From DTU072 sp050309775 (GTDB taxonomy: Bacteria; Bacillota; Clostridia; Christensenellales; DTU072), in assembly GCA_050309775.1 (NCBI GenBank), contig JBNRMV010000008.1, positions 124,001 through 188,000 on the forward strand: DNA of 64,000 nucleotides. Reading direction: 5' to 3'. Each line of letters opens with the position of its first letter. The first letter of the stretch is position 1. Of the stretch, positions 9,036 to 18,212 are shown piece after piece. The position numbers and the translations under genes were made by a program. The notes beneath the pieces are model-generated. The model was given only the letters and a program-made list of their open reading frames with translations, did not search any database and was not told where the DNA came from.

Positions 9036-11300
9036 TTATATTGAGCGGGCTTTGCGATATGCGCTGCGTGTGGCGTCGGTTACCAGTCCGGCTTTGAAGC
9101 TGTCGCCAATATTATAAATTTCTTTGGCGGCATTCTTTGCTGTCAGTTCATAGAACAAGCCGTTGTCGGGGCAAGCGCCTGTTGCAAGCACAACAATGTC
9201 GGCTTTGAGTTCGCGCTCAATGCATTTGTCCTTAATTTTGCGCAAGGCGTCAATGGGATTTTCGACATTTTCGGGAAGAATGGGCGACCAGCTGTTGTAA
9301 GGGTCAGGCACATGTTTGTGCTTGTTTTGGCTGACAATGACTTTGTCATCCTCTATGCGCAGCACTTTTGTGCAGTTGAGCAATTCTACGCCGGCTCTTT
9401 CAAGGTAGTGAATGAGATGTCCTCTGTTTGCCGTGCAGACATGATTCATTATGTACTTTTGTACTTCAACGACCTTGACTTCCTTGCCCAGTTCGTATTT
9501 CAAAAGATACGCCGCTTCTGCGCCGACGGCTCCTCCGCCGACGACGACGACATCTTTTGCGTCCTTTACGAGGCTGTTGTCAGCCAGCAAGGCTGTGGCG
9601 CTTATGACATTTTTGTTGTCTATGCCGTCAATTTTTGGTGTGAAAGACTTTGTGCCGGTGGCGGTGATGATGACATCATAGTTCTTTTCTTTGAGCGCAT
9701 CGGCAGTTGCTTCAGTCTTCATATGCAAACTGAAGTTGGGGTTTTTTTGCATCTTTTCGACACGGCTGTTCAGGAATGTAAGGTAGTTCTTTATGTCAAA
9801 CTTAATTATCGGTTGGCATCCCGGAACTATATTGCCGCCTACTTTGTCGCTCTTTTCGTAAAGGTCAACTTTATGTCCTCTTTGCAACAGCACCCCGGCG
9901 GCTACTACTCCGGCGGGTCCAGCTCCGATTATTGCCACGCTCTTTTGGGTATCAGCTTTTGGGATTTCTCTGGAATACTCATTTTCAAACGCAGTCCTTG
10001 GATTGACGGCGCATTGCGGATGACCGCCCTCTACGAATTCGTTTATGCATGCTTCTTGGCAGCCGATACATGGAATAATATCGCTGACTTCGCCGGCATA
10101 AGCCTTGTTGCACCAGTCGGGGTCTGCAAGCAACGGTCTGCCCAACATGACCATGTCACATTTGTTGTCACGCAATGCCTGCTCGGCAATGTCGGGATAG
10201 CCAAGTTTTCCGACGGCTACGACGGGAACCGGCAAGCCTTTGTTTGAGAGAATGTTGTTTTTTGCAAAATACTCTTTTGCCCAGTTGGCAAGCTCGATAT
10301 AGCAGCCTGCAGGCATGGAAGCAGGAGGATGCGGCAGCCACCAGTTGTCATAGCAGCCCATGTCCACGTCAAACATATCGACGCCGGCCTTTACCAGTTC
10401 TTTCATATATTCAAGCGTTTGCGCTACCGTTCTTTCGTTTTTGAACTTTGACAACGGTTTTTGGGTATTCATTCTTTCGCCATATGTTGCGTTCAGCGCC
10501 AGGGTCAGGTCTATTCTGTACATAATCGGATAATCATCGCCGACTCTGCGCCTTATTTCTTTTATCATGTCCAGTCCGAAATTCATATAGTTGGCATAAC
10601 GCCCCATTTTGCGGCGGTTGAAAGCCGGATTTGTCATTTGTTCAAGCAAATAGCCCTCATGTCCGTGAAGGTATACGCCGTCAATGTTGCAGGCCTTGGC
10701 GTCTGCGCTGCCTTGTCCGATTCTTTTTATGATTTTTTTGCAGGCTCTGTCGCTTAGGCGCAGACAGGGAATATCTTTTATGTACCAGTTCGGGTTGTTG
10801 CTGGAGCTGCGGGGGAAGGCAAACTGGTTTACCAAACATTGCGGATTGCCCACTCGTCCCAAACCCGGCGTCAACTGAATGAACAGATGCGCGCCGTGGG
10901 CATGACATTTTGCCGATAGGTCGCGCCAACCGGAAAATACCGTACGGCTGCGGTCAATTCTAGGAAAGTAAGTAAGGTCGCCCAACTCTATAAGCGACTT
11001 GTCTATGCCAAACGACACAGGTATAAGTCCGGTAGTAATGAGTCCTACGCCGCCTTTTGCTCTCTCTTCAAAATATGCCAGCATACGCTCATCGGGGCGG
11101 CCCGTTTCGTCACACATGCTGATATTGCCCATGGGAGCCATTACTAGGCGGTTCTTTATGTTAAGTTTGTTAACTTTTATAGGTGAAAACATATGCGTGT
11201 AAGGATAGAGTTTGTTCGTCATGGTCGGCACATCAAAGCCATTATTCCACCAATCGCCAAAGCTGTCAGTCAGTTTTTTTACTTTTATTTCGTAATCCAT
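9036..11300 (-). CDS. Fe-S flavin oxidoreductase, 2,4-dienoyl-CoA reductase/OYE family
   Basis: 754 residues from ATG 11300, chosen because GGAGGAG lies just upstream; an upstream ATG (11342) has no binding site. Domains: an Old Yellow Enzyme TIM barrel (about 35-400, NRLVMAPMGN near 49-58), a cysteine cluster CxxCxxxC...C at 411, 414, 418 and 430 for [4Fe-4S], then a Rossmann domain with GAGPAG (459-464) for FAD and a second nucleotide domain (VVVGGGAVGAEAA near 600). This matches dienoyl-CoA reductase, enoate reductase and dimethylamine dehydrogenase relatives. First gene of an operon with the AcnX subunits. Substrate unknown. Confidence 0.88.
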   Translation of the reverse strand: MDYEIKVKKLTDSFGDWWNNGFDVPTMTNKLYPYTHMFSPIKVNKLNIKNRLVMAPMGNISMCDETGRPDERMLAYFEERAKGGVGLITTGLIPVSFGIDKSLIELGDLTYFPRIDRSRTVFSGWRDLSAKCHAHGAHLFIQLTPGLGRVGNPQCLVNQFAFPRSSSNNPNWYIKDIPCLRLSDRACKKIIKRIGQGSADAKACNIDGVYLHGHEGYLLEQMTNPAFNRRKMGRYANYMNFGLDMIKEIRRRVGDDYPIMYRIDLTLALNATYGERMNTQKPLSKFKNERTVAQTLEYMKELVKAGVDMFDVDMGCYDNWWLPHPPASMPAGCYIELANWAKEYFAKNNILSNKGLPVPVVAVGKLGYPDIAEQALRDNKCDMVMLGRPLLADPDWCNKAYAGEVSDIIPCIGCQEACINEFVEGGHPQCAVNPRTAFENEYSREIPKADTQKSVAIIGAGPAGVVAAGVLLQRGHKVDLYEKSDKVGGNIVPGCQPIIKFDIKNYLTFLNSRVEKMQKNPNFSLHMKTEATADALKEKNYDVIITATGTKSFTPKIDGIDNKNVISATALLADNSLVKDAKDVVVVGGGAVGAEAAYLLKYELGKEVKVVEVQKYIMNHVCTANRGHLIHYLERAGVELLNCTKVLRIEDDKVIVSQNKHKHVPDPYNSWSPILPENVENPIDALRKIKDKCIERELKADIVVLATGACPDNGLFYELTAKNAAKEIYNIGDSFKAGLVTDATRSAYRKARSI

Positions 11301-11332
11301 ATACTCCTCCAAAAACTTTTCAATATACATAC

Positions 11333-11361
11333 ATATTAACACACTTTTTGACCGTTTTCAA
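11333..11361 (-). promoter_or_regulatory. Promoter of the flavin oxidoreductase-AcnX operon
   Basis: Minus-strand TTGAAA (11361-11356), 17-base spacer, TAATAT (11338-11333), about 33 bases before the ATG at 11300. The divergent plus-strand gene starts at 11480, so the 179-base gap controls both directions. Confidence 0.7.
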
Positions 11362-11479
11362 TACGCATTTGAGCTTTTTCCGACCATTTTGTATGGTTGT
11401 ATTTTCAAGTTTTGCATATTGAAATACTTGATAAGATATGTTAATATATAATAAATACATAATGGCTAAGGAGAGTGTT

Positions 11480-13375
11480 ATGGCGACAAAATACGGCGGA
11501 TACACAGGAAAAATGCTGAGGGTCGACCTCACAACCAAAACTTATGGCGAATATGATTTCTCTGACAAGGACAGAGAGCTTTATCTGGGCGGCAAGATTA
11601 TGGCGGCAAAGATATTGTATGACAACATAAAAGCGCCTATTGACCCCCTTTCGCCCGACAATATCCTTGTTGTGACCACAGGGCCTCTGAATGCGCTGGG
11701 CGCTCCCTCTTCGGGACGGTTCAACATATCGTCCATATCTCCGCTTACGGGATTGCTTTGCTCCTCGAACTGCGGCGGCACATTTGGCATCAATCTGAAG
11801 CGCGCCGGATATGACGCCCTAATCATTTTTGGCAAAGCAGAAGAAAAAACGCTGTTAAAAATTTCCGAAGAAAAGGTAGAATTTCTTTCGGCAGAGGAAC
11901 TTTGGGGCAAAACCACGGGCGACACGCAGCAGGAACTGGGCAAGGGCGGCAAAATAGTCATCGGACCCGCAGGTGAAAACCTAGTAAAGTATGCTTGCAT
12001 TGTCAGTGACGAAAGAGCCGCAGGCAGGGGCGGATTGGGCGCCGTTATGGGCAGCAAAAACCTAAAAGCCGTATTTGCCTCCGGCAAAAATATTCCCAAA
12101 CCGTTCAATAAAGAAAAGTTTATGGCGCTTAACAAAAAGTGGACAAAGGCATTGCAGTCGCATCCTCTGACGGGCGTCCAAATGCCGAAACTCGGCACAG
12201 CCGGACTGGTGACGGGTATGAACGCACACAACATTCTTGCCACCAAAAATTTCAAATACGGACAATTTGAAGGCTTTGAAAAAATTTCCGGTGAATATCT
12301 TGCAGAAAAGTATTTAATAAAAAATAAGGGCTGTCAGTCCTGTCCTATACAGTGCGCAAGAGTTGTCGAAGTGGACGGAAAGCAAGTAAAAGGACCGGAG
12401 CTTGAAACGCTGGGGCTGCTGGGCGCAAACATTCTGAATGACGATATTGAAAAGATTTTTAAGTGGAATTATGAACTGGACGAATTGGGCATGGATACCA
12501 TTTCGGCAGCCGGCAGCGTGGCTTTTGCTATGGAGCTTAACGAAAAAGGGCTGTGGGACAGCGGACTGGAATTTGGCAAGACCGACAACATTTTGGACAT
12601 TTTCCACCAAATAGCTTATCGCAACACTGAGGTAGGGGATATCATAGCCGAAGGTACCCGAAGCATGAGCAAAAAATTTGGCGGAGAAGAGTTTTGCATA
12701 CAAAGCAAAGGAATGGAGCTCAGCGCATACGAGCCGAGAAGCGCAGTCGGACAGGGATTGGGTTATGCCGTATCGAACAGAGGCGGTTGCCACCTGAATG
12801 CAGGATATCTGGTAGTGCTTGAAGGTTTGGGACTTTCCATAAATGCATATACCCACAAAGGAAAAGCTACACTTTCCATGACTTTCCAAGACCTCATGGA
12901 GGCAGTAAGCGCCGGCGGCAGTTGTCTTTTCACTACATATGCAGTATTCCCGTCGTTCCTAATCAGCAAGCCCAACAGCTTTATGACAAGACTGGTGAAT
13001 AAAATTATGCCATATCTAGGCGGTGTGCTTTATTTGGCAGGCAAGTTCCCGACATTACTGGCAGTAAATCTGCCGTCTGTATTGCCTCATCCCGTAGTGA
13101 TTAACCACGCCACAGGAATGAAACTTAATTTTGGCAAGATGCTGAGAATAGGCGAGCGCGGCTACAATATCGAAAGGCTGCTGAACAAAAAACTTGGCGT
13201 TGACGCCTCTTGGGACACACTGCCCAAGAGGCTGACGCATGAGTTGCAGGACGAAAACAACAAGAAATCAAAAGTGCCGCTTGAAAGAATGAAAAAGCGT
13301 TATTACAGGGCAAGAGGCTGGAAAAACGGGCTTCCCACCGACAGGCTAATAAGACGGCTGGGCATTGAGCAATAA
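11480..13375 (+). CDS. Aldehyde ferredoxin oxidoreductase family protein (tungsten-type)
   Basis: 631 residues from ATG 11480, preferred because AAGGAG lies 6 bases upstream; an earlier in-frame ATG overlaps that site. The AOR signatures are present: the GGxGAVMGSKNLKA pterin-binding loop (about 184-198), PELETLGLLGAN (about 315-326), and CxxCxxxC at residues 285, 288 and 292 with a further Cys in AGGSCLF for the [4Fe-4S] cluster. These enzymes oxidise aldehydes to acids and pass electrons to ferredoxin using a tungsten bispyranopterin. A MoaD-like gene overlaps its stop by one base. No tungstate transporter is in the window. Confidence 0.92.
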   Translation: MATKYGGYTGKMLRVDLTTKTYGEYDFSDKDRELYLGGKIMAAKILYDNIKAPIDPLSPDNILVVTTGPLNALGAPSSGRFNISSISPLTGLLCSSNCGGTFGINLKRAGYDALIIFGKAEEKTLLKISEEKVEFLSAEELWGKTTGDTQQELGKGGKIVIGPAGENLVKYACIVSDERAAGRGGLGAVMGSKNLKAVFASGKNIPKPFNKEKFMALNKKWTKALQSHPLTGVQMPKLGTAGLVTGMNAHNILATKNFKYGQFEGFEKISGEYLAEKYLIKNKGCQSCPIQCARVVEVDGKQVKGPELETLGLLGANILNDDIEKIFKWNYELDELGMDTISAAGSVAFAMELNEKGLWDSGLEFGKTDNILDIFHQIAYRNTEVGDIIAEGTRSMSKKFGGEEFCIQSKGMELSAYEPRSAVGQGLGYAVSNRGGCHLNAGYLVVLEGLGLSINAYTHKGKATLSMTFQDLMEAVSAGGSCLFTTYAVFPSFLISKPNSFMTRLVNKIMPYLGGVLYLAGKFPTLLAVNLPSVLPHPVVINHATGMKLNFGKMLRIGERGYNIERLLNKKLGVDASWDTLPKRLTHELQDENNKKSKVPLERMKKRYYRARGWKNGLPTDRLIRRLGIEQ

Positions 13376-13623
13376 TGGCGAAAATAAAGTTTTATGGGCT
13401 TATCAGACTTAAAGCCGGAGTATCTGATTTGACGGCAGACGCCGCAACCGTAAAAGAACTAATTGCGGTTTTAGGCAACCAAATTGACGGTTTGGATATA
13501 TCCGAACTCAAAAATGCCGTCATTTTTGTAAACGGCAAAAACATTACCGAACAAAAAATGTACCGTACCAAACTTGACGAAAACTCTGAGGTTATGTTTT
13601 TGAGTCCGGTGTCAGGCGGCTAA
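13375..13623 (+). CDS. MoaD/ThiS-family sulfur carrier
   Basis: 82 residues with the beta-grasp pattern of MoaD (MAKIKFYGLIRLKAG at the start) and a C-terminal GG, the residue pair that is thiocarboxylated. The ATG overlaps the AOR stop (TAATG), so the two are coupled. A dedicated MoaD next to an AOR gene is a known arrangement and suggests it supplies sulfur for that enzyme's pterin cofactor. Confidence 0.88.
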   Translation: MAKIKFYGLIRLKAGVSDLTADAATVKELIAVLGNQIDGLDISELKNAVIFVNGKNITEQKMYRTKLDENSEVMFLSPVSGG

Positions 13624-13654
13624 CAAAAGCAAGGCTTTTAGCGGGCATAAAATA

Positions 13655-13683
13655 TTGATACCTTTCTTATTTTGTGATACAAT
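13655..13683 (+). promoter_or_regulatory. Sigma-A promoter of the GH38/57-like gene
   Basis: TTGATA, 17-base spacer, TACAAT, then AATAAGGAAGG before the ATG at 13714. Confidence 0.8.
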
Positions 13684-13713
13684 AGACATATTCAAAATAA
13701 GGAAGGTTTTATT

Positions 13714-16152
13714 ATGGCAAAAATCCATTTAGCGTTCAGATTTCATATCAATTTTTATCATTCATACAGAGGCGACAAACCTGACGAAACCGGCTTTGGC
13801 AAGGACATCAGAATTATCCGCTACATACTTGACGTGCTTGACAAGTACAATCGCATGGGCATACCCGTTCGCGGCACTTGGGATTCGGAGAATTATTTTT
13901 CTTTAGAAAAACTTATTCCCCAATATTGTCCAGACATTCTGGAGCGTTTGCAACAGAGAGTAAACAGCGGCGTGGACGAAATGGAGATAATGAGCTACAA
14001 CAATGGCCTTGTATCTTCTCACACAACAGAAGAATTCGACCTTATGATGTCAAAGACTCTTTCCAACAGCGCCGGTTCGGGGCTGAAAGACCTTTTTAAG
14101 GAATATGCTCCGATAGTGCGTTCACAGGAATGTATGATGACGCCGGCTCTTGTGCCGCTTTATAAAAAACACGGCGTCGAAGCCATTACTTTGTTCTACA
14201 GTTGTATACCGTTTAACGGTTTTTCAAATTTTGTGCCGCTTTTACCTTTGGAACAGCGGTTCAATCCGCTTTGGTACAAACCCGAAGACGACAAAATAAT
14301 AGTCATACCTGCCGTGGGCGTGGCAGATGTTTTTGACAATCTCGGCATAAAAGCATATATGAAGTATTTGCGCAAACAGCAACTGGCTATGGAAGAGCCC
14401 CAAGACCTGCTTGTGCTGGTAGACATGGATGCCGACGACGATTATTGGAGAGGTTATTTCAATACTTTCCTTTCTGAGTTTATACTCAGAGATAAGGAAA
14501 AGTTGCTTTGGGAGGGCGGACTTGCCCATATGATTAAGCAAGTCAAGGACCTTGATTATGTGGTATTTGACACACCGTACAATTATTTGAAGAGCCATCC
14601 GCCGATAGCTGAAGTCAGCTTTACTCAAGACACCGCTGACGGCAGTTTTGACGGGCTGTCACCCTGGTCGGACAAACTGGACAACGCAAAACTGTGGTCG
14701 GGAATTGACAGGGCAAGGACGCTTTGCGAGTATGCCCGAGCCGTAGCCGAGCTTGCCGAAACTGATGTGGAGAAAGAAATAGCCGCAACGCTGGAAAACC
14801 GCATACTCACCTTGTCGACAACTCACTTCGGACTGTCAACCCCCGTCATGTGCGTTCCGCGCTTAGAAGTGGCGGCTGAGTCGGTGCGCAAATGTGTTGA
14901 CGAGTCGCAATCGATATTGAAAAAAGCCGAAAAGGCATTGCAGCCGGATGGCATCAAAGCCGTGTTCCATAAGGCATTTTTCAATCAGAGCGATAAGCAA
15001 GGATTTATCAGAATAAAAATTGACGAGCAGCTAGCAAAAAAACCGCTTGCAGTATTTGCCGACGGCAAAGAACTTGATTCTTTCATTGTCAAGGGTTTTG
15101 ACGGCTATGAACTCAGAGCAGCAGTCAAGACTGCCGAAAAGGTCTTGAATATGGAAATTAAAGAAAGCAAAGCCGCCAAAAAAAGCAATGTCAGCCTGAC
15201 GGTAAGCAGCATAGAAAACGCGCATGTTGCAGTCAAAGCCGACGAAAACGGCAGCCTGACTTTGTACTATAAAGACAAAGCCTTTACCGACAAAGGCTCA
15301 ATGGATTTTTGGGTAGAGTATAACAAAAAAATTGTACGCTGTGAACAAGCCGAGGTGACGACAGAGTTTGTCGGCGGCGACACAGCCGTGCTTACCAGAA
15401 AGGGCGCAATAGACATCGGGCAAAAAGTCAGCTTTACGCAAAAATTCCTAATAAGCGGTTCACTGCCTTATATATACGCCGATGTTGAGGCGGTATATCC
15501 CAGAACACCCGACTACAAACCCAACAAGCGCAAAATGAGAAACCTCAAAAGAGGTTGGGACACAAGGTGGCGGCAGATTGCTCCGCTGGAGATTGTACCT
15601 TCATTCAGAGGCAGCGATGAGCAGCCCGTAAAGATTATTAAGCATAACTTTTTCGGCAAGGTCAGCTCCTTTGATTTGAATTATGGCACTTTTTCAAAAA
15701 ATGCCGAGATAGATTCGCTGAACAACGCCGTTACGGCAGGTTGGGTGGCGGCGTCCAACTCCGAGCAGGGAGTGTTGTTGGCGCAATCAATAACCGCCGA
15801 CAGCAACTTTGCATTTGCGCGTATGCGTATTTGCAAGGATAAGGGCAAAGACAGTCTGAAAATAAATCCCCACGGCACATATTTTGGCAAACAACTGCAC
15901 TATCCCACAAGACGGCACGAGATTGTCGGCATTGTTGCCGAATCTCAGGCGGCGCAGTACGAGCCTTTGGCACCTTCTTACAGCGGCGGTCATCAGATGT
16001 TTTCGCTTATGATTGCGCCTTTTGAAGGTCAGCCTTCCGAGCAGTTGCAAAATGACGCCATGTTGCATGCCTATCCCCCCCATATTGTCTCCTCCGAAAA
16101 AGGCTTTGGCAACTTAGAGTTGCAAAACTGGTCAATGGAAATAATTAAATAA
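13714..16152 (+). CDS. Large GH38/GH57-superfamily-like protein
   Basis: 812 residues, no signal peptide. The N-terminal 280 residues look like a (beta/alpha)7 hydrolase barrel: IHLAFRFHINFYHSYRG at the start with paired histidines and RGTWDSENYF near 55. A helical middle (about 320-380) holds LWSGIDRARTLCEYAR and LSTTHFGLSTP, which recalls the three-helix central domain of family 38 alpha-mannosidases. The C-terminal half is beta-rich, as in GH38 sandwich domains. I cannot place the catalytic nucleophile with confidence, so activity is not claimed. It has its own promoter and no obvious partner genes. Confidence 0.5.
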   Translation: MAKIHLAFRFHINFYHSYRGDKPDETGFGKDIRIIRYILDVLDKYNRMGIPVRGTWDSENYFSLEKLIPQYCPDILERLQQRVNSGVDEMEIMSYNNGLVSSHTTEEFDLMMSKTLSNSAGSGLKDLFKEYAPIVRSQECMMTPALVPLYKKHGVEAITLFYSCIPFNGFSNFVPLLPLEQRFNPLWYKPEDDKIIVIPAVGVADVFDNLGIKAYMKYLRKQQLAMEEPQDLLVLVDMDADDDYWRGYFNTFLSEFILRDKEKLLWEGGLAHMIKQVKDLDYVVFDTPYNYLKSHPPIAEVSFTQDTADGSFDGLSPWSDKLDNAKLWSGIDRARTLCEYARAVAELAETDVEKEIAATLENRILTLSTTHFGLSTPVMCVPRLEVAAESVRKCVDESQSILKKAEKALQPDGIKAVFHKAFFNQSDKQGFIRIKIDEQLAKKPLAVFADGKELDSFIVKGFDGYELRAAVKTAEKVLNMEIKESKAAKKSNVSLTVSSIENAHVAVKADENGSLTLYYKDKAFTDKGSMDFWVEYNKKIVRCEQAEVTTEFVGGDTAVLTRKGAIDIGQKVSFTQKFLISGSLPYIYADVEAVYPRTPDYKPNKRKMRNLKRGWDTRWRQIAPLEIVPSFRGSDEQPVKIIKHNFFGKVSSFDLNYGTFSKNAEIDSLNNAVTAGWVAASNSEQGVLLAQSITADSNFAFARMRICKDKGKDSLKINPHGTYFGKQLHYPTRRHEIVGIVAESQAAQYEPLAPSYSGGHQMFSLMIAPFEGQPSEQLQNDAMLHAYPPHIVSSEKGFGNLELQNWSMEIIK

Positions 16153-16200
16153 GTTGTAAAAGCCATTGAGATTTATATACTATAATCAACAGGTGAAGAT

Positions 16201-16515
16201 ATGACAAAGCAAAGACGCACAACAAAAAATCAATCGCGCAGCGCAAACACGCCAAAGAAAGGCTCTTTATCAAAAATTGCCTTTTATACCTTTATTGTAG
16301 CCGCGGCGGTATATCTGCTGCAAGCCATACTCGGAAAGATTGGCGTACAGTCCAACATACTTCAAACGCTCCAAAGCGTGGTAATCATACTGCTGTTTTT
16401 GGTGACGGGGTTTATGGGCTGGAGATATTGCCGCACAAAGAAGTTTCTTATTAAACTGCTGTATCTTATTTGTGTAATAATAATTATCGTGGCGGTGGTG
16501 CTGCCGATAATTTAA
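16201..16515 (+). CDS. Small three-helix membrane protein
   Basis: 104 residues: a basic, Ser/Thr-rich cytoplasmic start (about 1-22), then three hydrophobic segments at about 25-45, 55-75 and 83-103. No recognised family. TATAAT at 16181-16186 and GGTGA lie upstream, so the leader is short. Its stop overlaps the stop region of the convergent radical SAM gene by four bases. Confidence 0.7.
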   Translation: MTKQRRTTKNQSRSANTPKKGSLSKIAFYTFIVAAAVYLLQAILGKIGVQSNILQTLQSVVIILLFLVTGFMGWRYCRTKKFLIKLLYLICVIIIIVAVVLPII

Positions 16516-18041
16516 GAGATTATTTCAAACGCAAAGCGCCCTGTAACAGGGTGCTTTTTTGTATAATCAAAACGCACGGCAATGGGCTTGCCGTTGTTAA
16601 CAAATTCTCCCAGCATGTACTCTCTGGAGGGTTTATTTTGCGCAAGCAGGGTTTTGAATTCGTCGGAATAGGGGCGCTGTAAGATACGCGGCACTTTTCT
16701 GGAGTTGTTGGAAACAAGGAAGTCAAATCGCAGCAACTGCTTTGCTTCCTCTGTGCCGCTTAGGAACTCCAACAATAATTTATGAATGTTTTTTTCATTA
16801 TTTCTTTGTAAGAAAAAATCCGCCAATACGGAAAACAGCGAAAAAGGGGTGTCAAACTTTCTGAAAAGGTATTCCAAAGTATAATGAAACCGTCCGCTGT
16901 TATAGACCTTGTCAATAACCGCCGCAACTGTTCTGAGCCGTTGCAATTCGTCTTCGGACATGTCGGGCGTCGATATAACTTCGTAAGGCGCGTCGGCGCA
17001 GTACTTTGCCGGAAAGTTTTTTCTTATGGGCGTGCCTTTTAGAAATTTCAAGAACCCAAGTTGCAGCATGTGCGGACGCAACACCAGAACTTGATTGATG
17101 GCTTGCGCAAAGGTGTCAAGTGTTTCGTGAGGCAGTCCGGCAATAAGGTCGAGATGCACATGAATGTTGCCGCCGTATATTATTTCTGCCATATTGCGTA
17201 TAAACAACTCTTTATTGAAAGGTCTGTTGACTGCGGCCAGGCTTTTTTCATTGAGGGACTGCACTCCGGCTTCAATTTGCACAAGTCCGTTCGGCAGACC
17301 TTTTAATAAATCCAAAGTGCTGCGCCTGAATAAGTCGCCGCCGACTTCAAAATGAAAACAAACGCCCTTACTTGAAAAATTTTCAGCAATAAAAGCTATA
17401 ATTTTCTCCGCACGGATTGCATCGGCATTGAAAGTGCGGTCGGTAAACTTTATAATTCTTGCGCCGCTGTTTACTATGTTTATTAAATCTTCGTATACTC
17501 GTTCAAGGGGAAAATATCTGACGGACTTTGTCAGTCCGGCCATGCAATATGCGCAGCGGAAAGGACAACCTCTGGAAGATTCGTAATATATCAATTTGCC
17601 GTGGCTGTTTTGCAATCGTTCGGCGGTATAAGGCGAGGGTATTTCGGCAAGGTCAATCCTTTCTTCGTCAATGTTTTTTTCTCCCCCATTCACTAAAAGC
17701 CTACGCAAAGCCTCTTCGCCCTCTCCTGTTATTGTATGGTCGGCGGGAAAACTCTCGTCCGCCTCAGGTCCTCCGACAATAATCTTGCAACCGGGGCGCA
17801 ACCGCCGTATCTCTTCAGCCAGCTTTTTTACAAAAGGGACATTAAAGATATACACAGACAGCAACAAAATGTCGGGCTGAAAATCCAATACCTCTTGCAG
17901 AACGGCGTCAAAATCTTCATTGATATTGTGATAAACCTCCGTTACTTCAATACGGTTTTTTTTCAGATATTCGGCAAGAAACCACCCGGCAGGCAGCGTG
18001 TGGATATATTTTGAACTAATGCCTAAATAAAGAATTTTCAT
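16512..18041 (-). CDS. B12-binding radical SAM protein with DUF4080
   Basis: About 509 residues. An N-terminal cobalamin-binding-type Rossmann domain (1-135) is followed by a radical SAM barrel with the cluster motif CxxxCxYC at 159, 163 and 166 (SRGCPFRCAYC), a GGD/E-type SAM-binding segment (HFEVGGDLFRR), and a C-terminal helical region matching DUF4080. Such proteins are common in Firmicutes and lack an assigned substrate. Two ATGs compete (18047 and 18041); neither has a ribosome binding site, and a -10 box lies 6 bases before 18041, so a leaderless start there is plausible. Confidence 0.88.
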   Translation of the reverse strand: MKILYLGISSKYIHTLPAGWFLAEYLKKNRIEVTEVYHNINEDFDAVLQEVLDFQPDILLLSVYIFNVPFVKKLAEEIRRLRPGCKIIVGGPEADESFPADHTITGEGEEALRRLLVNGGEKNIDEERIDLAEIPSPYTAERLQNSHGKLIYYESSRGCPFRCAYCMAGLTKSVRYFPLERVYEDLINIVNSGARIIKFTDRTFNADAIRAEKIIAFIAENFSSKGVCFHFEVGGDLFRRSTLDLLKGLPNGLVQIEAGVQSLNEKSLAAVNRPFNKELFIRNMAEIIYGGNIHVHLDLIAGLPHETLDTFAQAINQVLVLRPHMLQLGFLKFLKGTPIRKNFPAKYCADAPYEVISTPDMSEDELQRLRTVAAVIDKVYNSGRFHYTLEYLFRKFDTPFSLFSVLADFFLQRNNEKNIHKLLLEFLSGTEEAKQLLRFDFLVSNNSRKVPRILQRPYSDEFKTLLAQNKPSREYMLGEFVNNGKPIAVRFDYTKKHPVTGRFAFEIIS

Positions 18042-18047
18042 ATGCAT

Positions 18048-18076
18048 ATTCTATACCAACAAGCGATAAAATACAA
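18048..18076 (-). promoter_or_regulatory. Candidate leaderless promoter of the radical SAM gene
   Basis: Minus-strand TTGTAT (18076-18071), 17-base spacer, TAGAAT (18053-18048), with the ATG at 18041 six bases after the -10. The same hexamers and spacing occur before secG. The -35 alone is weak. Confidence 0.5.
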
Positions 18077-18111
18077 TTAAAAACAAGTTTTTTGGCTTTT
18101 TTATACTTAGC

Positions 18112-18132
18112 AAGTTGCGTATGGCGCAACTT
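18112..18132. promoter_or_regulatory. Perfect inverted repeat, putative operator
   Basis: AAGTTGCG, five bases, CGCAACTT, followed by a third half-site AGTTGCGG at 18133-18140. It lies upstream of the -35 box at 18149, where an activator would bind, and between two divergent genes. Confidence 0.5.
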
Positions 18133-18148
18133 AGTTGCGGATTTGATA

Positions 18149-18177
18149 TTGACAGCAGTTGTTGATTAACTCATAAT
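18149..18177 (+). promoter_or_regulatory. Promoter of the sugar/polyol operon
   Basis: TTGACA, 17-base spacer, CATAAT; the ATG at 18213 follows GGAGG. Confidence 0.78.
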
Positions 18178-18212
18178 TTAAGTAGAATATTATGGTTTTT
18201 GGAGGATTTCTT

